Part shown: piece after piece, positions 11,013 through 20,600 of the stretch | Layout of the letters: each line of letters opens with the position of its first letter | Numbering within the stretch: the first letter of the stretch is position 1 | Source: VBDM01 sp035499735 | Lineage (GTDB): Bacteria; Pseudomonadota; Gammaproteobacteria; Burkholderiales; SG8-39 | DNA: 64,000 bases | Reading direction: 5' to 3' | NCBI GenBank assembly: GCA_035499735.1 | Contig: DATJYC010000078.1 | Coordinates: forward strand, 76,471 to 140,470 | Made by a program: the position numbers and the translations under genes | The notes under the pieces: generated by a model | The model's input: the letters and a program-made list of their open reading frames with translations, nothing else | What the model was told of the DNA's origin: nothing | Databases searched by the model: none

Positions 11013-11703
11013 CCCCGGCCTCGGGGCGCTCGCCGCTGTCGCAGCGCTTTGTTTTTCGATCGCGGGCTGCAGCATCTTCCCTCCGCCGACAAGAGACGAT
11101 GCGGACGAACCGCCGACGGTCGATTCGCTGCCGGCTTCGGCGCTCTCGGAGCGGGGCGACAGCTACGACGAACGGGCGTTAATCTCCCAGCTCAACAAGA
11201 AGAAGGACTGGGACGGGTTGCTGCGCTACGCCCAGGAACGGCAGCGCCAAGACCCGGGGGGCTCGGACGGGACGGTCGTCGCTGCCTACGCCGTGTTCCG
11301 CAAAGGCGAGTACCCGAAGGCGATCGCCTTGCTGGGGCCGGTCGTCCAGCGCAATCCCGAGGACATAGGAGCCTGGAATCTGCTTGGGGAGTCCCAGCGC
11401 AAGGCAGGGCAGCCGGGACAGGCGGTCCGGACCTTGGAGCGCGCCAGCATCGTCGGGCGGACGTCGTTCGTCACCTTCTTTTTTCTTGGCGAAGCCTACC
11501 GGGACAGCCAGCGACTCGACCGCGCGATTCCAGCGTACCGAGAAGCGACGAGGCTCGCGCCCGAGTTCGCTCAGGGGTGGTTCGAGTTGGGGGCCGCGAG
11601 CGCCCGGATGGGAGATCGTGGCGAAGCGAAGGCCGCGCTCGACACGCTGCAGAAGCTCGACCCGGAGTTGGCGGCCGAACTGCGAAAGCGGCTTGCCCGC
11701 TGA
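10996..11703 (+). CDS. TPR-repeat lipoprotein with apparent ATC start
   Basis: The frame encodes a clean lipoprotein signal (short Lys-rich start, hydrophobic core LAAVAALCFS, lipobox IAGC with Cys at residue 25), then about four TPR units up to residue 235, for example IALLGPVVQRNPEDIGAWNLLGE split over two helices. TPR lipoproteins usually scaffold envelope complexes. No ATG, GTG or TTG exists between the in-frame upstream stop (10855) and an internal TTG at 11218 that would discard the signal. The best start is ATC 10996 (ATC AAA ACA AAG), nine bases after an AGCAGG site and inside the end of DUF3460. Either a rare start codon or a base change from ATG explains it. Confidence 0.65.
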   Translation: MKTKSDPGLGALAAVAALCFSIAGCSIFPPPTRDDADEPPTVDSLPASALSERGDSYDERALISQLNKKKDWDGLLRYAQERQRQDPGGSDGTVVAAYAVFRKGEYPKAIALLGPVVQRNPEDIGAWNLLGESQRKAGQPGQAVRTLERASIVGRTSFVTFFFLGEAYRDSQRLDRAIPAYREATRLAPEFAQGWFELGAASARMGDRGEAKAALDTLQKLDPELAAELRKRLAR

Positions 11704-11782
11704 GCTAAATTGGCGCATATGTGTATTATGTTAAATCAAATGCCAACACAAACCCTTCTCGTACCCTTTTCTTCTCAGCGCC

Positions 11783-12568
11783 TCAGATTTGTCGAAGAAA
11801 CAGCCTGAAGAAATTCCGCGTCGTGGCGTCCGCCACGGCGTCCAGTCCAATCCCTCGGAGGCGGGCCACTTCCTCCGCCACGTGCCGCACCAGGCCTGGC
11901 CGGTTGGTTTTCCCCCGATGGGGCACCGGAGCGAGGTAGGGCGAGTCCGTCTCCACTAGGAGGCGATCGAGCGGGACGGCTTTCGCCACCTCCCTCAGGT
12001 CGCCGGCGTTCTTGAACGTAACGATTCCAGAGAACGAAATATGGAAACCAAGGGCGAGGGCGGACACCGCCACGTCGGCTGTCTCGGTAAAGCAGTGCAT
12101 GACGCCCCCTACTTCGCCCGCGCCCTCCTCCCGCATGATCCGGATCGTGTCCTCCGCCGCGTCGCGGGTGTGGATGACCAGGGGCTTGCCGCATTCGCGT
12201 GCGGCCCGGATATGGGCGCGAAACCGCTCCCGCTGCCACTCGAGGTCCCCCGAGCGGCGGTGATAGTCCAGCCCGGTCTCTCCGATGGCGACGACCCTCG
12301 GGTGCTGGGCGAGCTCGACCAGGCGTCTCGTCGCGACGGCCTCCGATTCATGATCGGGGTGCACGCCCACGCTCGCGTAGAAGTTGTCGTGAGCCTCGGC
12401 CAATGCGAGCACCTTGGGGAACTTCGGCAGCTCGACGCTGACGCACAGCGCATGAGTGACGCCGTTCGCGCGCATCTCCTCGCGTATTTCCGGCAGCTTC
12501 CCCTCGAACTCGGGAAAGTCCAAGTGGCAATGCGAATCCACGAGCCCGGGAAAAGTCGCGGGCGTCAC
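11783..12568 (-). CDS. tatD: TatD family metal-dependent DNase
   Basis: A 261-residue TIM-barrel metallohydrolase of the TatD/YcfH family, which has 3'-5' exonuclease activity in known members. Metal ligands are visible in order: DSHCHLDFPEF (residues 10-20), GETGLDYHRR, IHTRDA, MHCFTET and ETDSPYLAP. The start is GTG 12568, sharing four bases (GTGA) with the holB stop. It is the last gene of mltG-tmk-holB-tatD, a common proteobacterial order (E. coli has holB-ycfH). The 79 bases between it and the TPR gene hold nothing I recognise. Confidence 0.93.
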   Translation of the reverse strand: MTPATFPGLVDSHCHLDFPEFEGKLPEIREEMRANGVTHALCVSVELPKFPKVLALAEAHDNFYASVGVHPDHESEAVATRRLVELAQHPRVVAIGETGLDYHRRSGDLEWQRERFRAHIRAARECGKPLVIHTRDAAEDTIRIMREEGAGEVGGVMHCFTETADVAVSALALGFHISFSGIVTFKNAGDLREVAKAVPLDRLLVETDSPYLAPVPHRGKTNRPGLVRHVAEEVARLRGIGLDAVADATTRNFFRLFLRQI

Positions 12569-13551
12569 GGTTGCCCCAGCATGCGCTGATACTGCAGCAG
12601 CAAGTCTTCGACGAACAGCTTCGGGTTGAGCGGATGCCGGGCGAGCGAGCGCGCCTGGGCCAGCCGCCGGAGATAGGACGTAATCGCCGTAGCCGGGCAT
12701 CGCAAGGCGATCTCGGTGATCCGCTTTTCCTGGTTTAGGTGGTACCGCACCCGGCCGGTCGCGCGGGCGAGCAGCAAGTCGAAGCTCCAGCGCTGCAGCC
12801 ATCCGACGAGATCCCACAAGGGCACGCCTTGGACGGTCTCGGCGAGCGCAACGGGGTCGAAGCCGGGCCGCCCGATTCCCTCGATGAACGCGAGCCGGTC
12901 GGCATCGGTGCCGGCCGCCTTGAGCGCGGCAAGCGGTGCGCCTCCCGAGGCAGCGAGCGCCGATTCGGGATGCGCGACGCCCCCTTCCTTCAGCCAGGCG
13001 ACCACCTGCTGCGCGTCGGGCATGGGTAGCGTGAACTTGCGGCAACGGCTTCGCACGGTCGGCAGGAGCCGATCAGGCTGCGTCGATACGAGCAGGAACA
13101 CCGTCGCCGGGGCCGGTTCCTCCAGGCTCTTGAGCAGGGCGTTCTGCGTATTCGCGTTCATGGCCTCGGCCGGGTAGATCAGGATCACCCGCAGGCCTCC
13201 CCGATGCGTGCCTACCGAGAGGAAATCCGCCAGGTCGCGCACCTGCTCGATGCGGATCTGGTCGCTGCGTTTCTTCCCAGGCTCTGCGCCCTCTTCCGGT
13301 TCCCCCGCTAGGCTCTCGGGGACGACGAGCCGGAAATCGGGATGATTCCCCAGAGCGAACCAGGTGCAGGCTTGGCACTCCCCGCAGGGCCCCGCTTCCG
13401 ATTTCGGCTTCTCGCACAGCAACGACTGGGCGGCTGTCCGAGCGAATTCGAATTCCCCCCAGCCCTCCCCGCCCTGCAGCAGGACCGCGTGAGGAAGCCG
13501 CTCGCGCAGCTTGCTCCAGGCGGTCCACGCAGATTTTTGCCATATAAACAT
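12565..13551 (-). CDS. holB: DNA polymerase III delta' subunit
   Basis: A 328-residue clamp-loader subunit. It has the expected zinc-finger cysteines (CEKPKSEAGPCGECQACTWF, near residues 45-64) and the ALLKSLEEPAPATVFLLVS stretch near residue 135 containing the AAA+ sensor region. A loop with acidic residues near residue 85 seems slightly enlarged. It starts six bases after the tmk stop, at an ATG within an AT-rich patch, and overlaps tatD by four bases. Confidence 0.93.
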   Translation of the reverse strand: MFIWQKSAWTAWSKLRERLPHAVLLQGGEGWGEFEFARTAAQSLLCEKPKSEAGPCGECQACTWFALGNHPDFRLVVPESLAGEPEEGAEPGKKRSDQIRIEQVRDLADFLSVGTHRGGLRVILIYPAEAMNANTQNALLKSLEEPAPATVFLLVSTQPDRLLPTVRSRCRKFTLPMPDAQQVVAWLKEGGVAHPESALAASGGAPLAALKAAGTDADRLAFIEGIGRPGFDPVALAETVQGVPLWDLVGWLQRWSFDLLLARATGRVRYHLNQEKRITEIALRCPATAITSYLRRLAQARSLARHPLNPKLFVEDLLLQYQRMLGQP

Positions 13552-13557
13552 ATAGGT

Positions 13558-14166
13558 TCAACAAATACTTGAAACTATTTCTTCAACAGTTTTCTTAACT
13601 TCTGACAGGGGCAGTTTCGAGTCGATGATACGCATCCGACCAGGCTCCGCCGCGGCGCGCTCCAAGTACCCGGCGCGCACCCGTTCGAAATAGCTCCGGC
13701 TCTCCGACTCGAAGCGATCCACCCGGTCCCTGGGCAGCCGCGCAAGCGCAACGTCGACAGGCGCGTCGAAAAGCAGCGTGAGGTCAGGACTGAGGCTCCC
13801 CTGGGCCCACCGCTCCAATACGGCGATCCGGTCCTTGGCCAAGCCTCCGCCCGAGCCCTGGTAGGCGTAGGTGGCGTCGGTAAAACGGTCGGAAACCACC
13901 CAGCGGCCCTCGGCGAGCGCCGGCGCAATCACCCGGACGATGTGTTCGCGGCGCGCCGCGAACATGAGCAGCGTCTCGGTCTCGATATCCATGGCCTGCG
14001 AGAGGAGCACCGCGCGAAGCTTCTCGCCCAGCGGAGTGCCGCCCGGCTCGCGCGTCACCACGACGAATCTCCCTTTCGCTCTTAGGAAATCGGCGATTCT
14101 CTGGACGTGGGTGCTCTTGCCGGCCCCGTCGATTCCCTCCAGGGTGATGAACTTGCCGGCGCTCAT
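13558..14166 (-). CDS. tmk: Thymidylate kinase
   Basis: A 202-residue dTMP kinase making dTDP for DNA synthesis. The P-loop EGIDGAGKSTH (residues 9-19), the DR(F/Y) motif SDRFTDATYAYQG (near residue 92) and the LID-region Args are present. The ATG overlaps the mltG stop by four bases (ATGA). Its last 15 codons are unusually AT-rich for this genome. Confidence 0.96.
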   Translation of the reverse strand: MSAGKFITLEGIDGAGKSTHVQRIADFLRAKGRFVVVTREPGGTPLGEKLRAVLLSQAMDIETETLLMFAARREHIVRVIAPALAEGRWVVSDRFTDATYAYQGSGGGLAKDRIAVLERWAQGSLSPDLTLLFDAPVDVALARLPRDRVDRFESESRSYFERVRAGYLERAAAEPGRMRIIDSKLPLSEVKKTVEEIVSSIC

Positions 14167-15179
14167 TGCTTGGCGCGTCGGCGCGCGCCCGGTATCTGGT
14201 ACCTCGCGACCGCGCGGTTGTGCTCGATGAGCGTTTTGGAGAACTCGCTGGTCCCGTCGCCGCGCGAAACAAAGTAGAGGGCGTCGCTCTTGGCCGGGTG
14301 CATAACGGCGTCGATGGACGCCAGCCCGGGCATGGCAATTGGGTGCGGCGGCAGCCCGACGCGCGTGTACGTGTTGAAGGGTGTGTCCCGCACGAGGTCC
14401 CGCTTGCGCAGGTTGCCGTCGAACTCCCCCCCCATTCCGTAGATGACGCTCGGATCGGTCTGGAGCTTCATTTTGAGGCGCAGGCGGTTCGTGAACACCG
14501 CCGCCACCATGGAACGGTCGCTCTGGCGGCCCGTTTCCTTTTCCACAATCGAAGCGAGGATAAGCGCCTCGTAGGGGTCCACAACCGGCAAACCGGCGTC
14601 GCGCTTGGCCCATGCGGCGTCGAGCTGGGCCTTCATCGCGCGGCGCGCGCGCGCCAGCACGGCCAGGTCGCTCGACCCCTTGGCGAAAACATACGTATCG
14701 GGAAAGAACAATCCCTCCGGAATCGTGCCGGGCTCTCCCAGCCTCTCCATGATTTCCGTCTCACCCAGCTCTGCCGTGTCGTGCCTCAGGTCCTGGTGCG
14801 CCTGCATCAGCTCACGCATTTGCCGGAAGGTCCACCCTTCGGGGAACACGATCTCGGCCTGAGCGTATTCCCCGCGCACGATCTTGCGCATGAGAAGCAG
14901 CGGCGTGATTCCTTCGTGGACCTCATAGCTCCCCGCCTTGACCTGTCCGCTCGCGCCGTTGATGCGCGCGAGCAGCATGAACTGCCACCCCGTCAGCGGC
15001 AGGCCGGCGTCGATGAGCTGGCGCGTCGCGCTCCGCAGCGAGCTGCCCGGCCGAATGGAAAAGTCCACAGTCGCCGAGGGGAGATCGATCGGCGAAAGGG
15101 CCATCCAGAAAAGCCAGCCGCCGAACCCGAGCACGGAGGCGCCGAAGGCGAGAAGAAGGATTTTCGGCAGGGAGCGCAT
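14163..15179 (-). CDS. mltG: Endolytic murein transglycosylase MltG
   Basis: A 338-residue inner-membrane lytic transglycosylase that terminates nascent glycan strands. One N-terminal membrane segment (residues 5-27), a LysM-like region, then the YceG domain with the catalytic Glu in ILASIVEKETGR near residue 215. ATG 15179 is chosen over one further upstream because family members begin just before the membrane anchor. It opens the operon with tmk, holB and tatD, and diverges from ygfZ. Confidence 0.94.
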   Translation of the reverse strand: MRSLPKILLLAFGASVLGFGGWLFWMALSPIDLPSATVDFSIRPGSSLRSATRQLIDAGLPLTGWQFMLLARINGASGQVKAGSYEVHEGITPLLLMRKIVRGEYAQAEIVFPEGWTFRQMRELMQAHQDLRHDTAELGETEIMERLGEPGTIPEGLFFPDTYVFAKGSSDLAVLARARRAMKAQLDAAWAKRDAGLPVVDPYEALILASIVEKETGRQSDRSMVAAVFTNRLRLKMKLQTDPSVIYGMGGEFDGNLRKRDLVRDTPFNTYTRVGLPPHPIAMPGLASIDAVMHPAKSDALYFVSRGDGTSEFSKTLIEHNRAVARYQIPGARRRAKQ

Positions 15180-15231
15180 CGAGGTTCGCTTGACCAGGCT
15201 CGTATAATAAACGCTTACCGGAACACGATAG

Positions 15232-16092
15232 ATGACCTCGCAGAATTTCATCGCGATTCTGAGTCACCTCGGAATCCTGCGCTTCACCGGGCCGGATGCA
15301 GAGGCCTTCCTGCAGGGACAGCTCAGCTGCGATGTCGGCCAAATCGGACCGGGCTCGACCGGCGACGGCGCCTACTGCAGCCCCAAGGGCAGGATGCTCG
15401 CGAATTTTCTGCTGTGGCGCCGGCAGGACGGTTTCGCGATGATCCTGTCGCGCGACCTCGCCGCTTCCGTGCACAAGCACATCTCGAAATTCGTGCTGCG
15501 GTCCAAGGTCAAGGTCACCGACGAGAGCGAGTCGATCGTGCTTGTCGGCGCAGCGGGTGCAGAGGCCGAGCGCACGTTCGCCGGCGCTTCCGCAAGGCTG
15601 AAGGACGGACGGCTCCTCTACGCGCTGCCGGCAGCTGAAGCGCCCGACGCACTGCGCGGGATACGGCTCGCCGATGCGTCGCTGTGGCGCTTGCTGGACA
15701 TCCACCGGGGTCTGCCGCTCGTCACCGCCGCCACGCAGGACCAGCTCGTTCCGCAGATGGCAAACCTCGAGCTTCTCGGCGGGGTGAGCTTCGAGAAGGG
15801 CTGCTACACGGGGCAGGAAATTGTCGCTCGCGCGCAGCACCTGGGAAAGGTGAAGCGCCGCATGTTCCTCGCGAACGTGCCCGCGCCGGCGCGCGCGGGA
15901 GATCCCCTCTTCAGCGACGATCTCGACGGGCAATCCAGCGGAACCGTCCTCAACGCCGAGGCCTCGCCGGAAGGCGGCTACGATATTCTCGCCGTCGTTC
16001 AGTCGGCGAGCCGCGAGCGCGCGACCTTCCACCTCGGCTCGGTCGGCGGCCCGGCGCTGCGTTTCCTTCCCCTGCCCTACGCGGTCGCGTGA
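15232..16092 (+). CDS. ygfZ: Folate-binding protein YgfZ (CAF17-like, Fe-S maintenance)
   Basis: A 286-residue tetrahydrofolate-dependent protein of the GcvT fold that supports particular Fe-S enzymes such as the MiaB methylthiotransferase. The signature KGCYTGQEIVARAQHLGKVK lies near residue 190. A TATAAT at 15203-15208 precedes the ATG, but no -35 at proper distance is clear. The stop overlaps the next start (GTGA). Confidence 0.93.
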   Translation: MTSQNFIAILSHLGILRFTGPDAEAFLQGQLSCDVGQIGPGSTGDGAYCSPKGRMLANFLLWRRQDGFAMILSRDLAASVHKHISKFVLRSKVKVTDESESIVLVGAAGAEAERTFAGASARLKDGRLLYALPAAEAPDALRGIRLADASLWRLLDIHRGLPLVTAATQDQLVPQMANLELLGGVSFEKGCYTGQEIVARAQHLGKVKRRMFLANVPAPARAGDPLFSDDLDGQSSGTVLNAEASPEGGYDILAVVQSASRERATFHLGSVGGPALRFLPLPYAVA

Positions 16093-16373
16093 CCACGAGC
16101 TATTACATCTACTACCGCGTCCCGGCGGGAAACGCGGAGCGCGCAAGGTCCGCGGTGGGAGCGCTGCAGCGCGAGCTGTCCGCGGCGACGGGAATCGTGG
16201 GCCGGCTGCTGCGCCGTCGCGACGACGACACCACCTGGATGGAAATCTACGAGGGCGTGCCGGACGGGCCGGCCTTCGAAGTGAAGCTGGTCGAGCTCGT
16301 GGCGCGCCACGGGCTTCCTGCCCTGCTCGCCCCCGGGTCCTCGCGCAAGCAGGAAGTCTTCCGCACGTTCTGA
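16089..16373 (+). CDS. DUF4936 family protein
   Basis: A 94-residue protein beginning VTTSYYIYYRVP at a GTG that shares GTGA with the ygfZ stop. The family is betaproteobacterial, of unknown function, and is commonly next to ygfZ. A ferredoxin-like alpha/beta fold is plausible from the alternating pattern. The tight coupling hints at a shared task with YgfZ, but this is inference. Confidence 0.8.
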   Translation: MTTSYYIYYRVPAGNAERARSAVGALQRELSAATGIVGRLLRRRDDDTTWMEIYEGVPDGPAFEVKLVELVARHGLPALLAPGSSRKQEVFRTF

Positions 16374-16377
16374 CGCT

Positions 16378-17208
16378 ATGTGTCTCATCGCCCTGGCCTG
16401 GCGCGCGCACCCGGCCTCCCGCCTGATCGTCGCCGCCAACCGCGACGAATACTTCGCCCGCCCCTCGGCTCCCGCCGGCTTCTGGGACGATCACCGCGGC
16501 GTGCTCGCCGGGCGCGACCTCGAGGCTGGAGGCACGTGGCTCGGCATCACGCTGGAGGGGCGATTCGCCGCGCTCACGAACTACCGCAATCCGGCGGACC
16601 AGAGAAGCGGCGCGCCCTCGCGCGGCGCCCTGGTGTCCGGTTTTCTCACCGGAAAGGCGGGCCCCGCTTACTACGCCAAGCAGGTCGAGCTGGAAGCGGC
16701 CGCCTACAACGGCTTTAGCCTGTTGGTCGGCGACGGCGATTCGCTGTGGTTCATCTCCAACCGCGGCGGCCGGGCGTCGCGCGTCAGGCCGGGCGTCCAC
16801 GGCTTGTCGAACCATCTGCTGGACACGCCGTGGCCCAAGGTCGAGCGCGCGAAGAGCGAGCTGGCCGCGCAGCTGAAGGCCCCCTTCGATGCCGGCGCCG
16901 CGTTCGGGTTCCTCGACGATACCCAGCGGGCGCCGAGCGCGGATCTTCCCAGCACGGGCGTGAGCCTGGAGCTGGAAGAACGGCTCTCGGCGATCCGCAT
17001 CCTCGCCTCGGGCGGATACGGCACGCGGTGCTCGACGGTGCTGTGCTTCTCGAACGACGGGCGTATCGAGTTCCACGAGCGCAGCTACCGCGAAGACGGC
17101 GCCATGGGCGGCTCCGTCAGCTACCGCCTGATCCTTTCCGGGAAAGGTCGAGGGTCATCTCGACGTGCGGAATCCCGGCCTCGAGAAACTGCCCGCCCCG
17201 TTCGGTGA
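16378..17208 (+). CDS. NRDE family (TANGO2-like) protein with run-on C-terminus
   Basis: A 276-residue NRDE-family protein; the signature AANRDEYFARPSAP is at residues 20-33 and Cys2 follows the initiator Met (MCLIALAWRAHP), as in Ntn-type folds. Eukaryotic TANGO2 relatives have been linked to heme and lipid handling; the bacterial role is unknown. The recognisable domain ends near residue 250 (SVSYRLIL); the last 25 residues are Arg/Ser-rich and read the complement of the convergent GNAT gene, a 92-base overlap, suggesting the original stop was lost. Confidence 0.88.
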   Translation: MCLIALAWRAHPASRLIVAANRDEYFARPSAPAGFWDDHRGVLAGRDLEAGGTWLGITLEGRFAALTNYRNPADQRSGAPSRGALVSGFLTGKAGPAYYAKQVELEAAAYNGFSLLVGDGDSLWFISNRGGRASRVRPGVHGLSNHLLDTPWPKVERAKSELAAQLKAPFDAGAAFGFLDDTQRAPSADLPSTGVSLELEERLSAIRILASGGYGTRCSTVLCFSNDGRIEFHERSYREDGAMGGSVSYRLILSGKGRGSSRRAESRPRETARPVR

Positions 17209-17569
17209 AACCGAAGCGCCGGTAGAACCCGGCGGCGTGAATCTGGGCATGGAGCACGGAGCGCTCGATCCTGCGGCTGCGCGCGCGGTCGAGGACAGCG
17301 GCGAGCAGGGCGCCGCCCACCCCCTTCTGCCGCCATTCCTTCAGCACCGCCATGCGGCCGATCCTTCCGTCGGGGAGGAGCCGCGCCGTGCCGATTGGGA
17401 TTCCCTCCCGGTCGAATGCGAGCGCGTGGTCGCTCAGCTCGTCCCATTGGTCCCACTCGAGCTCGAGAGGCACCTTCTGCTCCTCGACGAAGACCTTCTC
17501 GCGCACCGGTCGCGCGAGCGGCAGCGCCTCGCGCCAGGCCATGATGCGGACGGTGAACCTCGAAGGCAT
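17117..17569 (-). CDS. GNAT family N-acetyltransferase (ElaA-like)
   Basis: A 150-residue acetyltransferase. The acetyl-CoA binding motif RQKGVGGALL lies near residue 90 and the C-terminal AGFYRRFGFTERG is typical of small YjdJ/ElaA-like GNATs. The substrate is unknown. It opposes the NRDE gene with a 92-base 3' overlap and diverges from the aldolase fusion gene with 21 bases between starts. Confidence 0.88.
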   Translation of the reverse strand: MPSRFTVRIMAWREALPLARPVREKVFVEEQKVPLELEWDQWDELSDHALAFDREGIPIGTARLLPDGRIGRMAVLKEWRQKGVGGALLAAVLDRARSRRIERSVLHAQIHAAGFYRRFGFTERGGQFLEAGIPHVEMTLDLSRKGSGGS

Positions 17570-17577
17570 GAGCCCCT

Positions 17578-17583
17578 TATAAT
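17578..17583 (+). promoter_or_regulatory. TATAAT -10 element seven bases before the aldolase fusion start
   Basis: A perfect -10 hexamer ends at 17583 and the ATG is at 17591, so transcription would begin at or next to the start codon. No ribosome site is visible in that gap and no clear -35 was found, so a leaderless transcript is possible. Confidence 0.5.
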
Positions 17584-17590
17584 CCTACGG

Positions 17591-19544
17591 ATGCAGAGCC
17601 TGTGGAAGGACGACGAAGCCAGTCAGTTTCAGGGCGACCTGGGTTTGCGCGTCTACACCTCGCGCCTGCTCGGGCGCGACAAGTCGCTGGTGCTTCACGG
17701 CGGCGGCAACACCTCGGTAAAGATCAAGGAGAAGAACCTCTTCGGCGAAGTAGAAACCGTCCTCTACGTGAAGGGGAGCGGCTGGGACCTGGAGACGATC
17801 GAGCCCCAGGGTTTCTCGCCGGTGCGCCTAGCGCACGTGCTGCGCCTCGCGCAGCTGCCGGCGCTCTCCGACCCCGAGATGGTCAACCAGCTCGTGACCC
17901 ACATGCTGAGGGCATCGGCGCCGGCGCCCTCGATCGAGACCATCCTGCACGGGCTCATGCCCCAGAAATTCGTCGACCACACGCACGCCGACGCCGTCCT
18001 CTCGGTGACCAACACCAAGGACGGCGAGAAGCGCATCCGCGAGATATACAGCGAGCGCTGTGTCGTGATCCCCTACCTCATGCCCGGGTTCGACCTCGCG
18101 CAGTTCTGCACGAGAGAGTTCAAGCGGCAGGGAACGCCGGGGACAGTGGGCATGGTCCTGCTCAACCACGGCATCTTCTCCTTCGGCGAAACCGCGCGGG
18201 AGTCCTACGAGCGGATGATCGAACTGGTGACGCTGGCGGAAAGGTATCTCGACTCGAAAAAAGCGTGGTCCGTAGCGCCCCGCCGCGCTGAAGTCGGAAC
18301 CGTCGACGCCAATGCCCAGGCGAGCCTGCGGCGCAAGCTCTCGGACAAGGCCGGGTCGCCGCTGATCCTCAGGACCGTGACGACCGAACGCACGCTCGGC
18401 TTCGCCCAGGATCCCAGGGCGGCGACGATCACGCAGAGAGGTCCGGCTACGCCCGACCACGTGATTCGAACCAAGCGCACCCCGATGCTCGGAACGGACG
18501 TCGAGAGGTACGTCGCCGAATACAGGCGCTACTTCGACGAGCACGGGCCGAAGGCGAAGGAGCCGAAGACCATGCTCGACCCGGCCCCCCGCATCGTGCT
18601 CGACCCGGGGTTCGGGCTGGCCGCCGCGGGCCGCACGGCGAAGGACACGGCGATCGTCGACGAGATCTACGACCATACCATCGACGTGATTCTGCGCGCC
18701 GAGGCGCTCGGCGGCTTCGAGGCCCTCCCCGCTCGCGACCTCTTCGACGTCGAATACTGGGACCTCGAGCAGGCGAAGCTGAAGAAAGGCGGCAAGCCCC
18801 CGGCGTTCTCCGGCGAGGTGGCGCTCGTCACCGGCGCCGCCTCCGGAATCGGCAGGGCCGCCGCGGAGGCTTTCCTCGCCCGCGGGGCCGCCGTGGTCGG
18901 TCTCGACCTCGACGCCAGGATCGAGACGCAGCACGCACGGCCGGACTTTCTCGGCGTGCGCTGCGACCTGACCGACGAGGCCGCGCTGCGGCGCGCTCTC
19001 GAGCGCGCCGTGCTCGCCTTTGGCGGCATCGACATGCTGGTGCTGAACGCCGGCATCTTCCCCGCGAGCCGCAGGATCGCCGATCAGCCCATCGACGAAT
19101 GGCGCAGGGCGATGACGGTCAATCTGGACGCGAACCTCGTGCTCCTGCGCGCCTGCCACCCGCTGCTCAAGCTCGCCCCACGCGGCGGGCGCGTGGTCGT
19201 CATCGGCTCGAAGAACGTGCCCGCTCCGGGCCCGGGCGCTTCCGCGTACTCCGCGTCCAAGGCCGCGCTCAACCAGCTTGCGCGCATCGCCGCGCTCGAG
19301 TGGGGCGCCGACGGCATACGCATCAATACCCTGCATCCGAACGCCGTGTTCGACACCGGGCTGTGGACCGAGGACGTGCTCGCGCAGCGCGCCAGACAGT
19401 ACGGCATGACGGTGGAGGCGTACAAGACGAACAACGTGCTGCGCACGGAAGTCCGAAGCCGGGACGTCGCCGAGCTCGCGGCCGAGATGTGCGGGCCGCT
19501 CTTCGCCAAGACGACCGGCGCCCAGGTGCCGGTCGACGGCGGGA

Positions 19545-19561
<17 letters not shown>
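17591..19561 (+). CDS. Bifunctional class II aldolase / short-chain dehydrogenase fusion
   Basis: A 656-residue two-domain protein. The N-terminal class II aldolase (about 1-390) has HGGGNTSVK and metal ligands His130 and His132 (DHTHAD) and His193 (LNHG). The C-terminal short-chain dehydrogenase (about 408-656) has TGAASGIG from residue 414 and the catalytic YSASK at 553-557. The architecture is that of rhamnulose aldolase/lactaldehyde dehydrogenase fusions (RhaEW/RhaD-like). However, no rhamnose gene is near, and it overlaps mtnA by 17 bases. I therefore favour cleavage of methylthioribulose-1-phosphate to dihydroxyacetone phosphate and methylthioacetaldehyde, with the dehydrogenase domain handling the aldehyde. 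The ATG 17591 is chosen because the fold begins there. Confidence 0.85.

Positions 19562-20596
<1,035 letters not shown>

Positions 20597-20600
<4 letters not shown>

Noticed and set aside
11704..11782. Possible small RNA or terminator between the TPR lipoprotein and tatD genes
   Set aside because: Only a weak bulged stem (TTGGC-CAT with ATGCCAA) around a 21-base loop, no T tract and no promoter pair.
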